From contig CAMIWP010000024.1 in NCBI GenBank assembly GCA_946402475.1, forward strand, positions 1-9,198: 9,198 nt of DNA, in the 5' to 3' direction. This DNA is from an uncultured Selenomonadaceae bacterium. GTDB taxonomy: Bacteria > Bacillota_C > Negativicutes > Selenomonadales > Selenomonadaceae. Below the pieces are notes generated by a model, which saw nothing but the letters and a program-made list of their open reading frames with translations, made no database searches and was not told where the DNA came from. Positions 1 through 6,630 of the stretch are shown here, in pieces (the stretch's first letter is position 1; each line of letters begins with the position of its first letter). The position numbers and the translations under genes were made by a program.

Positions 1-1
1 A

Positions 2-514
2 TACTTCTCGGCCACAAGACTTATGTCCCTGCAAACCAGAAACAGTGCAGCATACAAAGGCATAATGGCTCTTGTATACCGTGAGAAGTGTAGGGACTTT
101 ATGAAGGGAACCACGATAGATATCGTTAAAAGTATGGATGAATCACCGGATATCCATCATATTTTCCCGGAAGCATACTGTATCAAGCAGGGATATCCGA
201 AGGTCAAGTGGAACTCCATTATCAATAAGACTCCTCTATTTCCAGAGTCTAATCGCCAGATTGGTGGGGAGGCTCCGAGCAAGTACAGTCAAAAGATCAT
301 GAAGGCTGCTCAGATTGATGAGGACGAGTTGAAATTCAGAGTGGAATCGCATCTTGTAAACTATGAAGTATTTATCAATGACGATTTTGATACATACTTC
401 ATTGATAGGGCTAAAGCCATTATGAAAGTGATTGAAGGGGCGATGAAAAAGACTATCTCAGATAAAGGATCTGAGCAGACGATCAGCAGTTACGGGGTAA
501 GCTTAGAAGATTGA
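2..514 (+). CDS. DUF262/DUF1524-type (GmrSD-like) protein, C-terminal part, 5' end outside window
   Basis: The reading frame is open to the left edge of the window, so the gene starts upstream; the ATG at 23 is internal. About 170 C-terminal residues are visible. An HHIFPEA motif (His codons at 155-160), then WNSIINKTPL and SNRQIGGEAPS, form the His-Asn pattern of the HNH-like DUF1524 nuclease domain that ends DUF262 proteins. In that family, typified by the type IV restriction enzyme GmrSD, the N-terminal DUF262 part is an NTPase and the HNH part cuts DNA; other members act in phage defence. The N-terminal part cannot be seen, so the exact subgroup is unknown. The gene is AT-rich (two 60-base lines counted by hand gave about 43% and 33% GC, against about 62% for a line in the EIIC gene), which suggests separate acquisition. 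The domain call is fairly secure; a defence role is inferred from the family. Confidence 0.75.
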   Translation, partial: YFSATRLMSLQTRNSAAYKGIMALVYREKCRDFMKGTTIDIVKSMDESPDIHHIFPEAYCIKQGYPKVKWNSIINKTPLFPESNRQIGGEAPSKYSQKIMKAAQIDEDELKFRVESHLVNYEVFINDDFDTYFIDRAKAIMKVIEGAMKKTISDKGSEQTISSYGVSLED

Positions 515-546
515 GCCGTTCCGAAAAAGAGCAGAAGGAGAAGCCT

Positions 547-582
547 ATGGAAAAGGCTAACCAGTCTACTTGCATATCATAA
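547..582 (+). other. 11-codon ORF with a strong Shine-Dalgarno site; leader peptide or broken gene start
   Basis: An AAGGAG at 535-540 sits 6 nt before the ATG at 547, an ideal ribosome binding site. The frame gives MEKANQSTCIS and then stops at TAA (580-582). It lies 33 nt after the DUF262-type gene and could have been its downstream partner before a frameshift: shifting frame near 565 extends the reading by several codons before a double stop. A leader peptide is the alternative, since an inverted repeat (555-612) overlaps it. Nothing identifies a function. Confidence 0.3.
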
Positions 583-612
583 TCAGGCAGATGGTTAGTA
601 GGTTTGTTAGCC
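555..612 (+). repeat. Interrupted inverted repeat (possible RNA hairpin)
   Basis: GGCTAAC (555-561) pairs with GTTAGCC (606-612). After a symmetrical 4-nt mismatch, CTACT (566-570) pairs with AGTAG (597-601), leaving a 26-nt loop. A competing small stem, AGGTT/AACCT (600-604 and 613-617), and another pairing AGTAGGT with ACCTACT (598-604 and about 637-643) are possible. No U-tract follows, so it is not a standard rho-independent terminator. It could be an attenuator-like RNA, a protein-binding palindrome or the relic of an element end. Confidence 0.4.
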
Positions 613-619
613 AACCTAA

Positions 620-813
620 GAAATCTTCTACTACCTACCTACTGATGCAATTGTTGACGGGAAGAAAATGCCTGTCGATATAACGCTGGTGAAGCGTAAT
701 GATGGCAGCATTCCGTATGATAATCATATACTGCCATCAGAGGAAACGAAGAAAGACACGCCAATCCCCCGGGACCAGAATCCTCTAGCGAGGCCCTCGG
801 TACCCCGGCTGTT
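620..813 (+). pseudogene. Coding-looking fragment of unknown origin without a usable start
   Basis: The frame opens after a TAA at 617-619 and reads EIFYYLPTDAIVDGKKMPVD, continuing as ITLVKRNDGSIPYDNHIL; after about 790 the sequence no longer looks like protein. The ATG at 668 falls inside this run and has no convincing ribosome binding site, so I treat the stretch as a gene remnant. The alternating hydrophobic pattern and the DGK...ITLVKRNDGSI...H pattern suggest a small beta-rich domain. I do not recognise it; domains carried on large polyvalent mobile-element proteins have a similar look, but that is only an impression. Together with the next fragment it fills most of the gene-free stretch between 515 and 1124. 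Confidence 0.3.
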
Positions 814-815
814 GA

Positions 816-1076
816 CGTGTCTCTTGTTATTTCAAGCGTATCATAGAAGCAGAAGAAAAACGACAAAACATAAGTTCGTTTATCGTCGGCAAGGACGGCA
901 GGCGATTCGTGGCAAGCTTTGGCAGGAACCTTGACGGTGAGGGCATGGAGAACCTTTCTAAGCTTGCGGAGAGCTTCGGTCGGACGGAGAAGGAAGGACA
1001 ATTCTCCTTCCGGACGGCAAAGGACAGGGACGAAAAAGGCTTGGCGGCAGAAAAAGGAGAATCAGAGTACGCATAG
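816..1076 (+). pseudogene. C-terminal fragment of an unrecognised hydrophilic protein
   Basis: This frame is open from a TGA at 813-815 to the TAG at 1074-1076. From about 831 it reads FKRIIEAEEKRQNISSFIVG, followed by KDGRRFVASFGRNLDGEGME, and ends in a charged tail. Codon third positions after about 900 are rich in G and C, as in the genes downstream, which supports real coding origin. No good start is present: ATG 945 has GAGGG almost touching it and would give only 43 residues. The most economical reading is the 3' end of a gene that once preceded the receiver gene and lost its 5' part, perhaps when the AT-rich material to the left arrived. The family is unknown to me. Confidence 0.35.
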
Positions 1077-1078
1077 AA

Positions 1079-1084
1079 TATAAT
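1079..1084 (+). promoter_or_regulatory. TATAAT, possible -10 element before the sensory operon
   Basis: A perfect TATAAT lies 40 nt upstream of the receiver gene's ATG, right after the preceding fragment ends. I see no matching -35 hexamer at 16-18 nt and no TG extension, so if it works it is weak or activator-dependent. No other promoter-like sequence is apparent between 1077 and 1124. Confidence 0.3.
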
Positions 1085-1124
1085 ATGTGGTATATGTTGG
1101 AAACTGGAACGGAGGTTGGCAATC

Positions 1125-1565
1125 ATGGCAAGGGAAAAGGCGATCCTGGTTGTGGATGATGACGATATGAATCTGCAGATGGCGGAATTTATCCTGAAGA
1201 AGGAGATGGATGTGGAGGTACTGTTGGCAGACAGTGGATACAAGTGTATTGAGCTCCTGCAAAAGAAGACGGCGGTGGACCTTATATTACTGGATATTCA
1301 GATGCCCCGCATGGATGGCATCAAGACATTGGAGACCATACGAAGCCATAAAGAGTGGAAATCCATTCCGGTGATCTTCCTCACTGCGACAGCGGACAAG
1401 ACCACCGTGGTGAAGGCCGGTCAACTCAAGGTGGACGACTACATCAAGAAGCCCTTCATGCCCGCGGATCTGGTGGAGCGGGTCAACCGGGTTCTTGCCA
1501 CGAAGATGCTGGATGATCCGAACATGGCGAAGCTGTTTGCGGATCTGGAGAAGTTGGGGAAGTAG
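1125..1565 (+). CDS. Stand-alone receiver-domain response regulator (CheY/Spo0F-like)
   Basis: This 146-residue protein is a single receiver domain with a short helical tail and no DNA-binding or enzymatic output. The acidic pair D11-D12 (in ILVVDDDD), the phosphoacceptor D57 (LILLDIQMP), T87 (IFLTA) and K109 (YIKKPF) are all present, so it should be phosphorylatable. I chose ATG 1125 because GGAGG at 1111-1115 is 9 nt away; the in-frame TTG at 1116 directly abuts that site and cannot use it. The EIIC-like gene begins 2 nt after the stop, and the operon's kinase gene follows, so this protein is probably the relay partner of that kinase. It resembles the kinase's own receiver (shared ILVVDD-DMNL and MDGI-TLE). 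The roughly 25-residue tail ending in FADLEKLGK might serve for docking. The signal's final target is not encoded in view. Confidence 0.9.
   Translation: MAREKAILVVDDDDMNLQMAEFILKKEMDVEVLLADSGYKCIELLQKKTAVDLILLDIQMPRMDGIKTLETIRSHKEWKSIPVIFLTATADKTTVVKAGQLKVDDYIKKPFMPADLVERVNRVLATKMLDDPNMAKLFADLEKLGK
1556..1562 (+). promoter_or_regulatory. Ribosome binding site of the EIIC-like gene, inside the receiver gene's end
   Basis: GGGGAAG ends 5 nt before the ATG at 1568 and lies within the last codons of the receiver gene. This fixes the start of the next gene and suggests that the two are translated together. Confidence 0.6.
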
Positions 1566-1567
1566 AG

Positions 1568-2869
1568 ATGAGGGTGGAAATCCGGGGACTTTTTGAAGGG
1601 GTTCGTCTGCTGCCCTTTGCGGCGAGGCTTTATCGAAACGAGTACCTCAAAGCTGTCCGCCATACCTTTTTCATGATCATGCCCTTTCTGATGGCGGTGT
1701 ATGCGCTGGACATTCTGGAGAGCCTGGTGCTGGATCCCTGGGGACCGGTGATGTCAGAGAGCGGGATGAACCTGGGCTTTTGGCTGACGGGGGGACTCTC
1801 CGGCGAAGCCTATCGCCAGCACTGGCTGGTAACGGCCATGCTCTCCTGCCGCCACATCATCGGCCTTGGCTACGGGATGCTGTCCATGCTTCTTGCCATG
1901 ACGCTGGCGGGAAAATTGGCGAGGATTTGGGGCGCCGACGGTATCATGGCGACCTTCTGCGCCTTGGCGGCCTTCCTCTTCCTGATGCCCCCTTCCCCGG
2001 AGGTGCAGGGAGATTTTGCGGATTACTTTGCGGGGCGCAGGTTCCTTCCCGCCTTTTTGGTGGCAGTCCTGTCGGCCCGCCTTTTCGCGTGGTTTTTTCG
2101 CAGCGAGGGACTTCGCCTTTCCATTCCGGAGTCCGTGCCGGAGAATTTTTCCCGTTACCTGTCGAACCTGCCTCCCGTCTTTTTTACCCTCCTGGTTCTC
2201 GGAGTCCTCTCCGCGGGATTCGGATATCTTTTTGGCGAGCTGGAGGCGTGGATCCGCGGGACGGTTCCCATGTCCTTTTTTCAGCATCCCGGGGTTGCCT
2301 TTTTGTACCAGGCGCTCCTGTGGATGTGCTGGTGGTTCGGATTCCCCGGTTACGGCTTCACGTCCTTTCTCCAGCAGATCGCCTATCTTCCCGCCCAGTT
2401 GGAAAATCAGACGGGGGACATGGATTTCATCTTCACCAGCGGTTTTTTTGAGGCCGGAGTCATGCACGTCCTGGGACTCATGATTGCCATTCTGGTGTTT
2501 TCCCGGCATGAGTCCTGGAGATCCGTCACGAAATTCGGGTTTCCGGCCATGTTCTTCAATATTCAGGAGCCTGTGATGTTCTGCCTGCCGGTGGTCCTGA
2601 ATCCCCTTTTCCTCGTTCCCTACCTGCTGGCGCCCCTGGCGAATACCATGGTGGGATGGATCGCCATCTCCTGGGGCATTGTGCCGGTATTCAAGGTCAG
2701 CCTTCCATGGACCATGCCCATCCTCCTCGGCGGAACCCTGGGAACCGGCTCCTTTATGGGGGGCGTCTTGCAGGCGGTATGGCTGGTAATGGACATCTTC
2801 ATCTACGCGCCCTTCGTCATTACCGCGAATATGCTGGATTTCAAGGATGAGGAAGGTGAGGACGAATGA
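1568..2869 (+). CDS. PTS EIIC-like (lactose/cellobiose family) membrane protein, probably non-canonical
   Basis: The 433-residue protein has about ten hydrophobic segments. It keeps family landmarks: an N-terminal amphipathic stretch leading to YLKAVRHTFFMIMPFLMAV (26-44), the ESVPENFSRYLSNLPP region (188-203), and FFNIQEPVMFCLPVVLNP (329-346) with the conserved Glu at 334. Canonical EIIC proteins of this family move cellobiose, chitobiose or lactose across the membrane while EIIB phosphorylates the sugar. Here the usual GIHG motif, whose histidine lies in the sugar site, reads GFPG (258-261), and no EIIA or EIIB gene is visible. I infer a transporter or transporter-like receptor that may not phosphorylate its substrate. 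It starts 2 nt after the receiver gene and its stop overlaps the BMP gene start (ATGA), so it belongs to the sensory unit. The fold assignment is good; the loss of function is inferred from remembered motifs. Confidence 0.8.
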   Translation: MRVEIRGLFEGVRLLPFAARLYRNEYLKAVRHTFFMIMPFLMAVYALDILESLVLDPWGPVMSESGMNLGFWLTGGLSGEAYRQHWLVTAMLSCRHIIGLGYGMLSMLLAMTLAGKLARIWGADGIMATFCALAAFLFLMPPSPEVQGDFADYFAGRRFLPAFLVAVLSARLFAWFFRSEGLRLSIPESVPENFSRYLSNLPPVFFTLLVLGVLSAGFGYLFGELEAWIRGTVPMSFFQHPGVAFLYQALLWMCWWFGFPGYGFTSFLQQIAYLPAQLENQTGDMDFIFTSGFFEAGVMHVLGLMIAILVFSRHESWRSVTKFGFPAMFFNIQEPVMFCLPVVLNPLFLVPYLLAPLANTMVGWIAISWGIVPVFKVSLPWTMPILLGGTLGTGSFMGGVLQAVWLVMDIFIYAPFVITANMLDFKDEEGEDE

Positions 2870-3972
2870 AGGCATCCAGGGGAGAGGATCTTTCCCGGCG
2901 TTTTGTGTGGCTGAATGCCATCGTGACCATCGTGCTGTCCGCGGTCATCGTGGTGTCCGTCTTCCAGTTTGGCGCGGAGGCGTGGAAGAGGCAGCGCCAA
3001 GTGGGGCTGATTCTGGCAGGATCCAAGTTCGAGGCGGGATGGAACAGGGTGCAGTACGAGGGCATGAAGGCGGCCTGCGATGCCCTGGGGTATGAGCTCT
3101 TGGTTCGGGAACGTGTGGGGGAAGGAGAAGCGGATTGCCAAAGAGCGGTTCGCGAGCTATCGGAGAAGCATGCCAGGATTGTCTTCGTGACCAATATGAC
3201 CTCCTTGGCCGGTATGAGGAGTTTGGTGGAGTCCTACCCGAACATTCGATTCTTCGGCATGGAAATGGAGCCGTCGGTGTTTGAATTCAACCGTTACGCC
3301 GTTCGCTATATCGAGCCTTGCTATTTGGCGGGAGTACTGGCGGGCCTGCGGACGAAGACCGGGCGCGTGGGCTATGTGGCGCCCCGATCCGGGCCGGAGT
3401 TCAACCAGGCCATCAATGCCTTTGCCCTGGGAGTGCAGCATGTGAATCCGGGGGCGGAGGTGCTTCTGGCGTGGACCGGAGGATGGGAGAATCATGGGGC
3501 GGAGGAGCAGGCCGTGCGGGACTTCAAGGCAGCCTCAGTGGACGCAATGGCCTACTTCCAAGACGGGGAGACACTTCCGAAAGCCGCAGAGCGGGCGGGG
3601 ATTTACTTCGTTTCCATCCATGAGAAGCATCCCGCCTGCAAACATGAAATCGCGTCCATTCGGGTGAATTGGCAGAAAATGTACCTCAATATGCTGCGGC
3701 AAAACCTTCGGGAGTTTGACCGCGCCGTTTACTGGGCAACCAGTCTGGATCGCTCTGTGGACATTGAACCGCGCATTGGGGAATTGACCTCCCGGGAGAG
3801 GGCTTTCTACGAGACGGAATACTGGGAGGTACAGCAGGGAAAAGTGGTATTTTCCGGGGAGATCTACGACGGGAACGGCATTCAGCGCTGCGGGGCGGGA
3901 GAATCCATCAGCAATCAGTCCCTCCCGCGGATGAACTGGCTTGTCAGGGGGGTGAAGGTCATTGGCAACTGA
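2866..3972 (+). CDS. Membrane-anchored BMP-family (PnrA/Med-like) substrate-binding protein
   Basis: The 368-residue protein begins with a positively charged stretch and one hydrophobic helix (about 13-35), then a periplasmic-binding-protein fold. Family landmarks include [21 protein letters not shown] near residue 46, [24 protein letters not shown] (two-domain hinge region), the [24 protein letters not shown] stretch and GEIYDGN near the end. BMP-family proteins typically bind purine nucleosides and feed ABC importers as lipoproteins. This one has no lipobox cysteine after its helix, so it is probably tethered as a signal anchor, and no ABC permease adjoins it. Its ATG overlaps the EIIC stop by 4 nt, with GGAAGGTGAGG at 2851-2861 as ribosome binding site, and its 3' end overlaps the kinase start by 11 nt. 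I infer that it presents a ligand to the neighbouring membrane proteins rather than to a transporter. The ligand is unknown. Confidence 0.82.
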   Translation: MKASRGEDLSRRFVWLNAIVTIVLSAVIVVSVFQFGAEAWKRQRQVGLILAGSKFEAGWNRVQYEGMKAACDALGYELLVRERVGEGEADCQRAVRELSEKHARIVFVTNMTSLAGMRSLVESYPNIRFFGMEMEPSVFEFNRYAVRYIEPCYLAGVLAGLRTKTGRVGYVAPRSGPEFNQAINAFALGVQHVNPGAEVLLAWTGGWENHGAEEQAVRDFKAASVDAMAYFQDGETLPKAAERAGIYFVSIHEKHPACKHEIASIRVNWQKMYLNMLRQNLREFDRAVYWATSLDRSVDIEPRIGELTSRERAFYETEYWEVQQGKVVFSGEIYDGNGIQRCGAGESISNQSLPRMNWLVRGVKVIGN

Positions 3973-6565
3973 AACTCTGTACGAGGACTTGGATCGGGCG
4001 TTGCTCTCCCAGCAGGCGTCGAAGGAGAAGAAGAACACCTTCCGCTTCGCCTTGAAGCTGGTGAGCCGTTTTTTTGTGTTCCTTCTGGTGCTGGTCCTGC
4101 TGGGATTCCTCGTGATGAATCGGATGGATCTCCTGTTGGACAAGGAGATGGAAAGCCTCGTGGCAAGACAGGCGGCCACGGCAGCCCAAACCGCGCAGGA
4201 GCGGTTCATGGGAGAAATGGAGCAGATGCGCCGAGGTTCTCTTTTGCTGAGGGATGGGCTCCTCACACCGGAGAAATTGGTGGAGTCCGTCACCTTGGGA
4301 GAGCCGGGGGTTCAGGCGGGTCTGACAGATGTTCAGGGGAATTTGGTGACGGGCTACGCTCTGCCGGAGGTTGCCCGAGTCCAGATCGCCATGTCGGCGA
4401 CGGGAGCCAGCCTCACCCGTTTTTACCGGGAGGCGGGGATCGTCATGAGCGTGCCGGTCCGGTACGGCGATAATGTCCGCTACGTCTTTTACAAGGTGTA
4501 CGGGGAAGCGGATCTTCGGGATCGCTATTTTCACATGGAAAATGACATGAGCAAGTACATCCTCATCTGGGACAGGGAGACGGGGGATGTGGTGGTTCCC
4601 TACGGGAGCTACGGGCCGGGAAACCGATTCTATGACGATGGGACGAAAGCCCCAAAGGGGTTGGAGGAGATCATGGAAAAGTTGGCCTCCCATCATGCGG
4701 TGGCCATTCATTCGCCGGAGATTGACGAGGAGTATGCCGTCTTCGGATCGGAGATCGGCTTTGGCTTTGCCCTGATGGGCTATACGGAGTGGCGGCCCAT
4801 TGTCGCCAATGTGGGGCATATCCACAGGCTCATCCTCTGGGTATTCTGGCTGATGCTGCTGCTCTTCGGCATATACACTCTCTATGCCTTCACCGCCGAG
4901 CTGAAGGTGGCGGAGAGCGATGAGCTCAGGGAGGCCAAGAGGGACGCAGATCGGGCGAATCAGGCGAAGAGCGAGTTCCTCGCCAATATGAGCCACGAGA
5001 TACGGACGCCTCTCAACGCTGTCCTCGGCATGAACGAGATGATCCTTCGGGAGGCGGGGGAAGGATCCCCCATACGGGGCTATGCGTGGAATGTGAAGAG
5101 CGCCAGTGAGACGCTTCTCTCTCTCATCAATGACATCCTGGATTTCTCGAAAATCGAATCGGGAAAGATGGAGCTGGTGGAGGCAGGATACTCCCTGAGT
5201 TCCGTCCTCAACGACATCTTCAACATGATGCGGTTCAAGGCGGAGAACAAGGGACTGGAATTTCGCATCGAGGTGGACGAAACCGTGCCCGATGCCCTGT
5301 ACGGAGATGAGGTGCGAGTGCGGCAGGTCATCGTGAACATCCTGAACAACGCCGTGAAGTACACCCAGGAGGGCAGCGTCACCTTCAAGGTGGGGTGGAA
5401 ACAACAGCCCGACGGCAGCGCGCTCATGCAGTTCAGTTCCATTGACACGGGGATCGGCATCCGTCAGGAAGACATGGGGAAGCTCTTCTCCCAGTTCGAG
5501 CGGCTGGATCTCCAGAAGAATCGCAACATCGAGGGCACGGGACTGGGCCTTTCCATCACTACGAACCTCGTTCGCATGATGAACGGGGAGCTGAAGGTGT
5601 CCAGCGAATACGGAAAGGGAAGCGACTTTACCATCTTCCTGCCCCAGAAGATGGAGCACTACGAGGCCATCGGCGACTTCCGCAGGAGAGCGGAGGCATT
5701 CCTGCTGCAACAGAAGGGCTATCGGGAGAGCTTTGTGGCGCCGGATGCGGAGATCCTCGTGGTGGATGACAGCGACATGAACCTCTATGTGGTGGAAAAT
5801 CTTTTGAAGAAGACGAGGATTCAGATCACCCGCAGCATGAGCGGGCAGGACTGCCTGGAGAAGATGGCGGAGCATCATTACGATGTCATCTTCTTGGATC
5901 ACATGATGCCCGGGATGGACGGCATTGAAACCCTGGAACGGGCCAAGGCCATGGAGAACAGCAAGTGCAAGGGCGTTCCCGTCATTGCCCTCACGGCGAA
6001 TGCCATATCGGGGGTTCGGGAGATGTTCCTGAAGAAGGGCTTCACGGATTATCTGTCCAAGCCCGTGGACAGCAAGGCGTTGGAGCGCATGCTCCAACAG
6101 TATTTGCCGCCGGAAAAGGTGATGGATGCCGGGGAACAGGCCGCAGAGCCAAAGGCATCGGAAGCGTCCCGGGAGCAGGAACCCGCGGCGGATGCCCTCC
6201 ACGTGGATCGGGATATGGGAATCCAGTACAGCGGCGGTTCCGAGGAAATGTACCAAAAATTTCTCGCCATGTTCTGCCAGAGAAAGGAGGCTGTGCAGGA
6301 ACAGCTGGCAAAGGATTTCGAGAGCGGGAACTGGGAGGATTACACCACGCACATTCACGCATTGAAGTCCACGTCCCTGTCCATGGGGGGAAAACTTTTG
6401 TCCGAGGAAGCCAAGGCCCTGGAAATGGAGGGGCATGCATATCTCGACGGGCCGGAGGAAGAGCGGGAGGAGCATCTCGCTTACATCCGAAGCAACCATG
6501 AAAAGGCCATGAAGCTTTACGACAGCTTCGTCCAGGAAGCGGAGCAGAGGGGGCTTCTCGGGTGA
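3962..6565 (+). CDS. Hybrid sensor histidine kinase with periplasmic sensor, receiver and HPt domains
   Basis: The 867-residue protein has a first membrane helix (about 33-52), an extracytoplasmic region (about 53-287) whose [11 protein letters not shown] and [20 protein letters not shown] stretches look Cache-like, a second helix (287-310), and a short charged linker with no HAMP domain. The HisKA domain has H345 in MSHEIRTP. The ATPase shows the N-box (N463 in [10 protein letters not shown]), DTGIGI (495-500) and GTGLGL (525-530). The receiver has D602-D603, D646, T678 and K700. The HPt domain has H799 in HIHALKS. All residues for a His-Asp-His relay are intact, so the final phosphate could pass to the stand-alone receiver at 1125-1565. 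An in-frame stop at 3953 and the lack of an early ATG leave TTG 3962 as the start, with GGGGGGTGAAGG at 3947-3958 upstream. It lies in the same transcript as the EIIC-like and BMP genes, which suggests they shape its input. The Cache call is tentative; the rest is firm. Confidence 0.93.
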   Translation: MATETLYEDLDRALLSQQASKEKKNTFRFALKLVSRFFVFLLVLVLLGFLVMNRMDLLLDKEMESLVARQAATAAQTAQERFMGEMEQMRRGSLLLRDGLLTPEKLVESVTLGEPGVQAGLTDVQGNLVTGYALPEVARVQIAMSATGASLTRFYREAGIVMSVPVRYGDNVRYVFYKVYGEADLRDRYFHMENDMSKYILIWDRETGDVVVPYGSYGPGNRFYDDGTKAPKGLEEIMEKLASHHAVAIHSPEIDEEYAVFGSEIGFGFALMGYTEWRPIVANVGHIHRLILWVFWLMLLLFGIYTLYAFTAELKVAESDELREAKRDADRANQAKSEFLANMSHEIRTPLNAVLGMNEMILREAGEGSPIRGYAWNVKSASETLLSLINDILDFSKIESGKMELVEAGYSLSSVLNDIFNMMRFKAENKGLEFRIEVDETVPDALYGDEVRVRQVIVNILNNAVKYTQEGSVTFKVGWKQQPDGSALMQFSSIDTGIGIRQEDMGKLFSQFERLDLQKNRNIEGTGLGLSITTNLVRMMNGELKVSSEYGKGSDFTIFLPQKMEHYEAIGDFRRRAEAFLLQQKGYRESFVAPDAEILVVDDSDMNLYVVENLLKKTRIQITRSMSGQDCLEKMAEHHYDVIFLDHMMPGMDGIETLERAKAMENSKCKGVPVIALTANAISGVREMFLKKGFTDYLSKPVDSKALERMLQQYLPPEKVMDAGEQAAEPKASEASREQEPAADALHVDRDMGIQYSGGSEEMYQKFLAMFCQRKEAVQEQLAKDFESGNWEDYTTHIHALKSTSLSMGGKLLSEEAKALEMEGHAYLDGPEEEREEHLAYIRSNHEKAMKLYDSFVQEAEQRGLLG

Positions 6566-6578
6566 AATTGGACTTGAA

Positions 6579-6609
6579 AAAAGCTGTAGAACCCAAAGCT
6601 ATCGCTTTT
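6579..6609 (+). terminator. Weak hairpin after the kinase gene
   Basis: AAAAGC (6579-6584) pairs with GCTTTT (6604-6609). The stem continues past one mismatch with four more pairs, including a G-U, around a 9-nt loop. It is A/U-rich and has no separate U-tract, so any termination would be partial. It falls in the 65-nt gap between the kinase stop and the chosen start of the hydrolase gene. Confidence 0.2.
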
Positions 6610-6618
6610 GGCAAAAAC

Positions 6619-6622
6619 GGAG
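6619..6622 (+). promoter_or_regulatory. Ribosome binding site deciding the hydrolase start
   Basis: GGAG is 8 nt upstream of the ATG at 6631 and supports that start over the in-frame GTG at 6562, which would overlap the kinase stop by 4 nt. Confidence 0.5.
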
Positions 6623-6630
6623 ATGCTGTT

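Noticed and set aside
766..806. Stretch with CCCGGG, CCTCTAG and GGTACC resembling a cloning polylinker
   Set aside because: The order and sequence do not match a known polylinker and the sites are separated by unrelated bases; vector contamination is not supported.
1754..2875. A long minus-strand open frame opposite the EIIC-like gene
   Set aside because: It is highly charged and His/Gly-rich with no hydrophobic core, as expected from the antisense of a membrane-protein gene with GC-rich third positions.
3959..6499. A very long open frame on the minus strand opposite the kinase gene
   Set aside because: It mirrors the kinase codons, has low-complexity His/Leu-rich content and no family signature; the plus-strand gene has every kinase motif.
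6562..6630. GTG start for the hydrolase overlapping the kinase stop (GTGA)
   Set aside because: It would bury the twin-arginine-like signal behind 23 unrelated residues; ATG 6631 has a better-placed GGAG.
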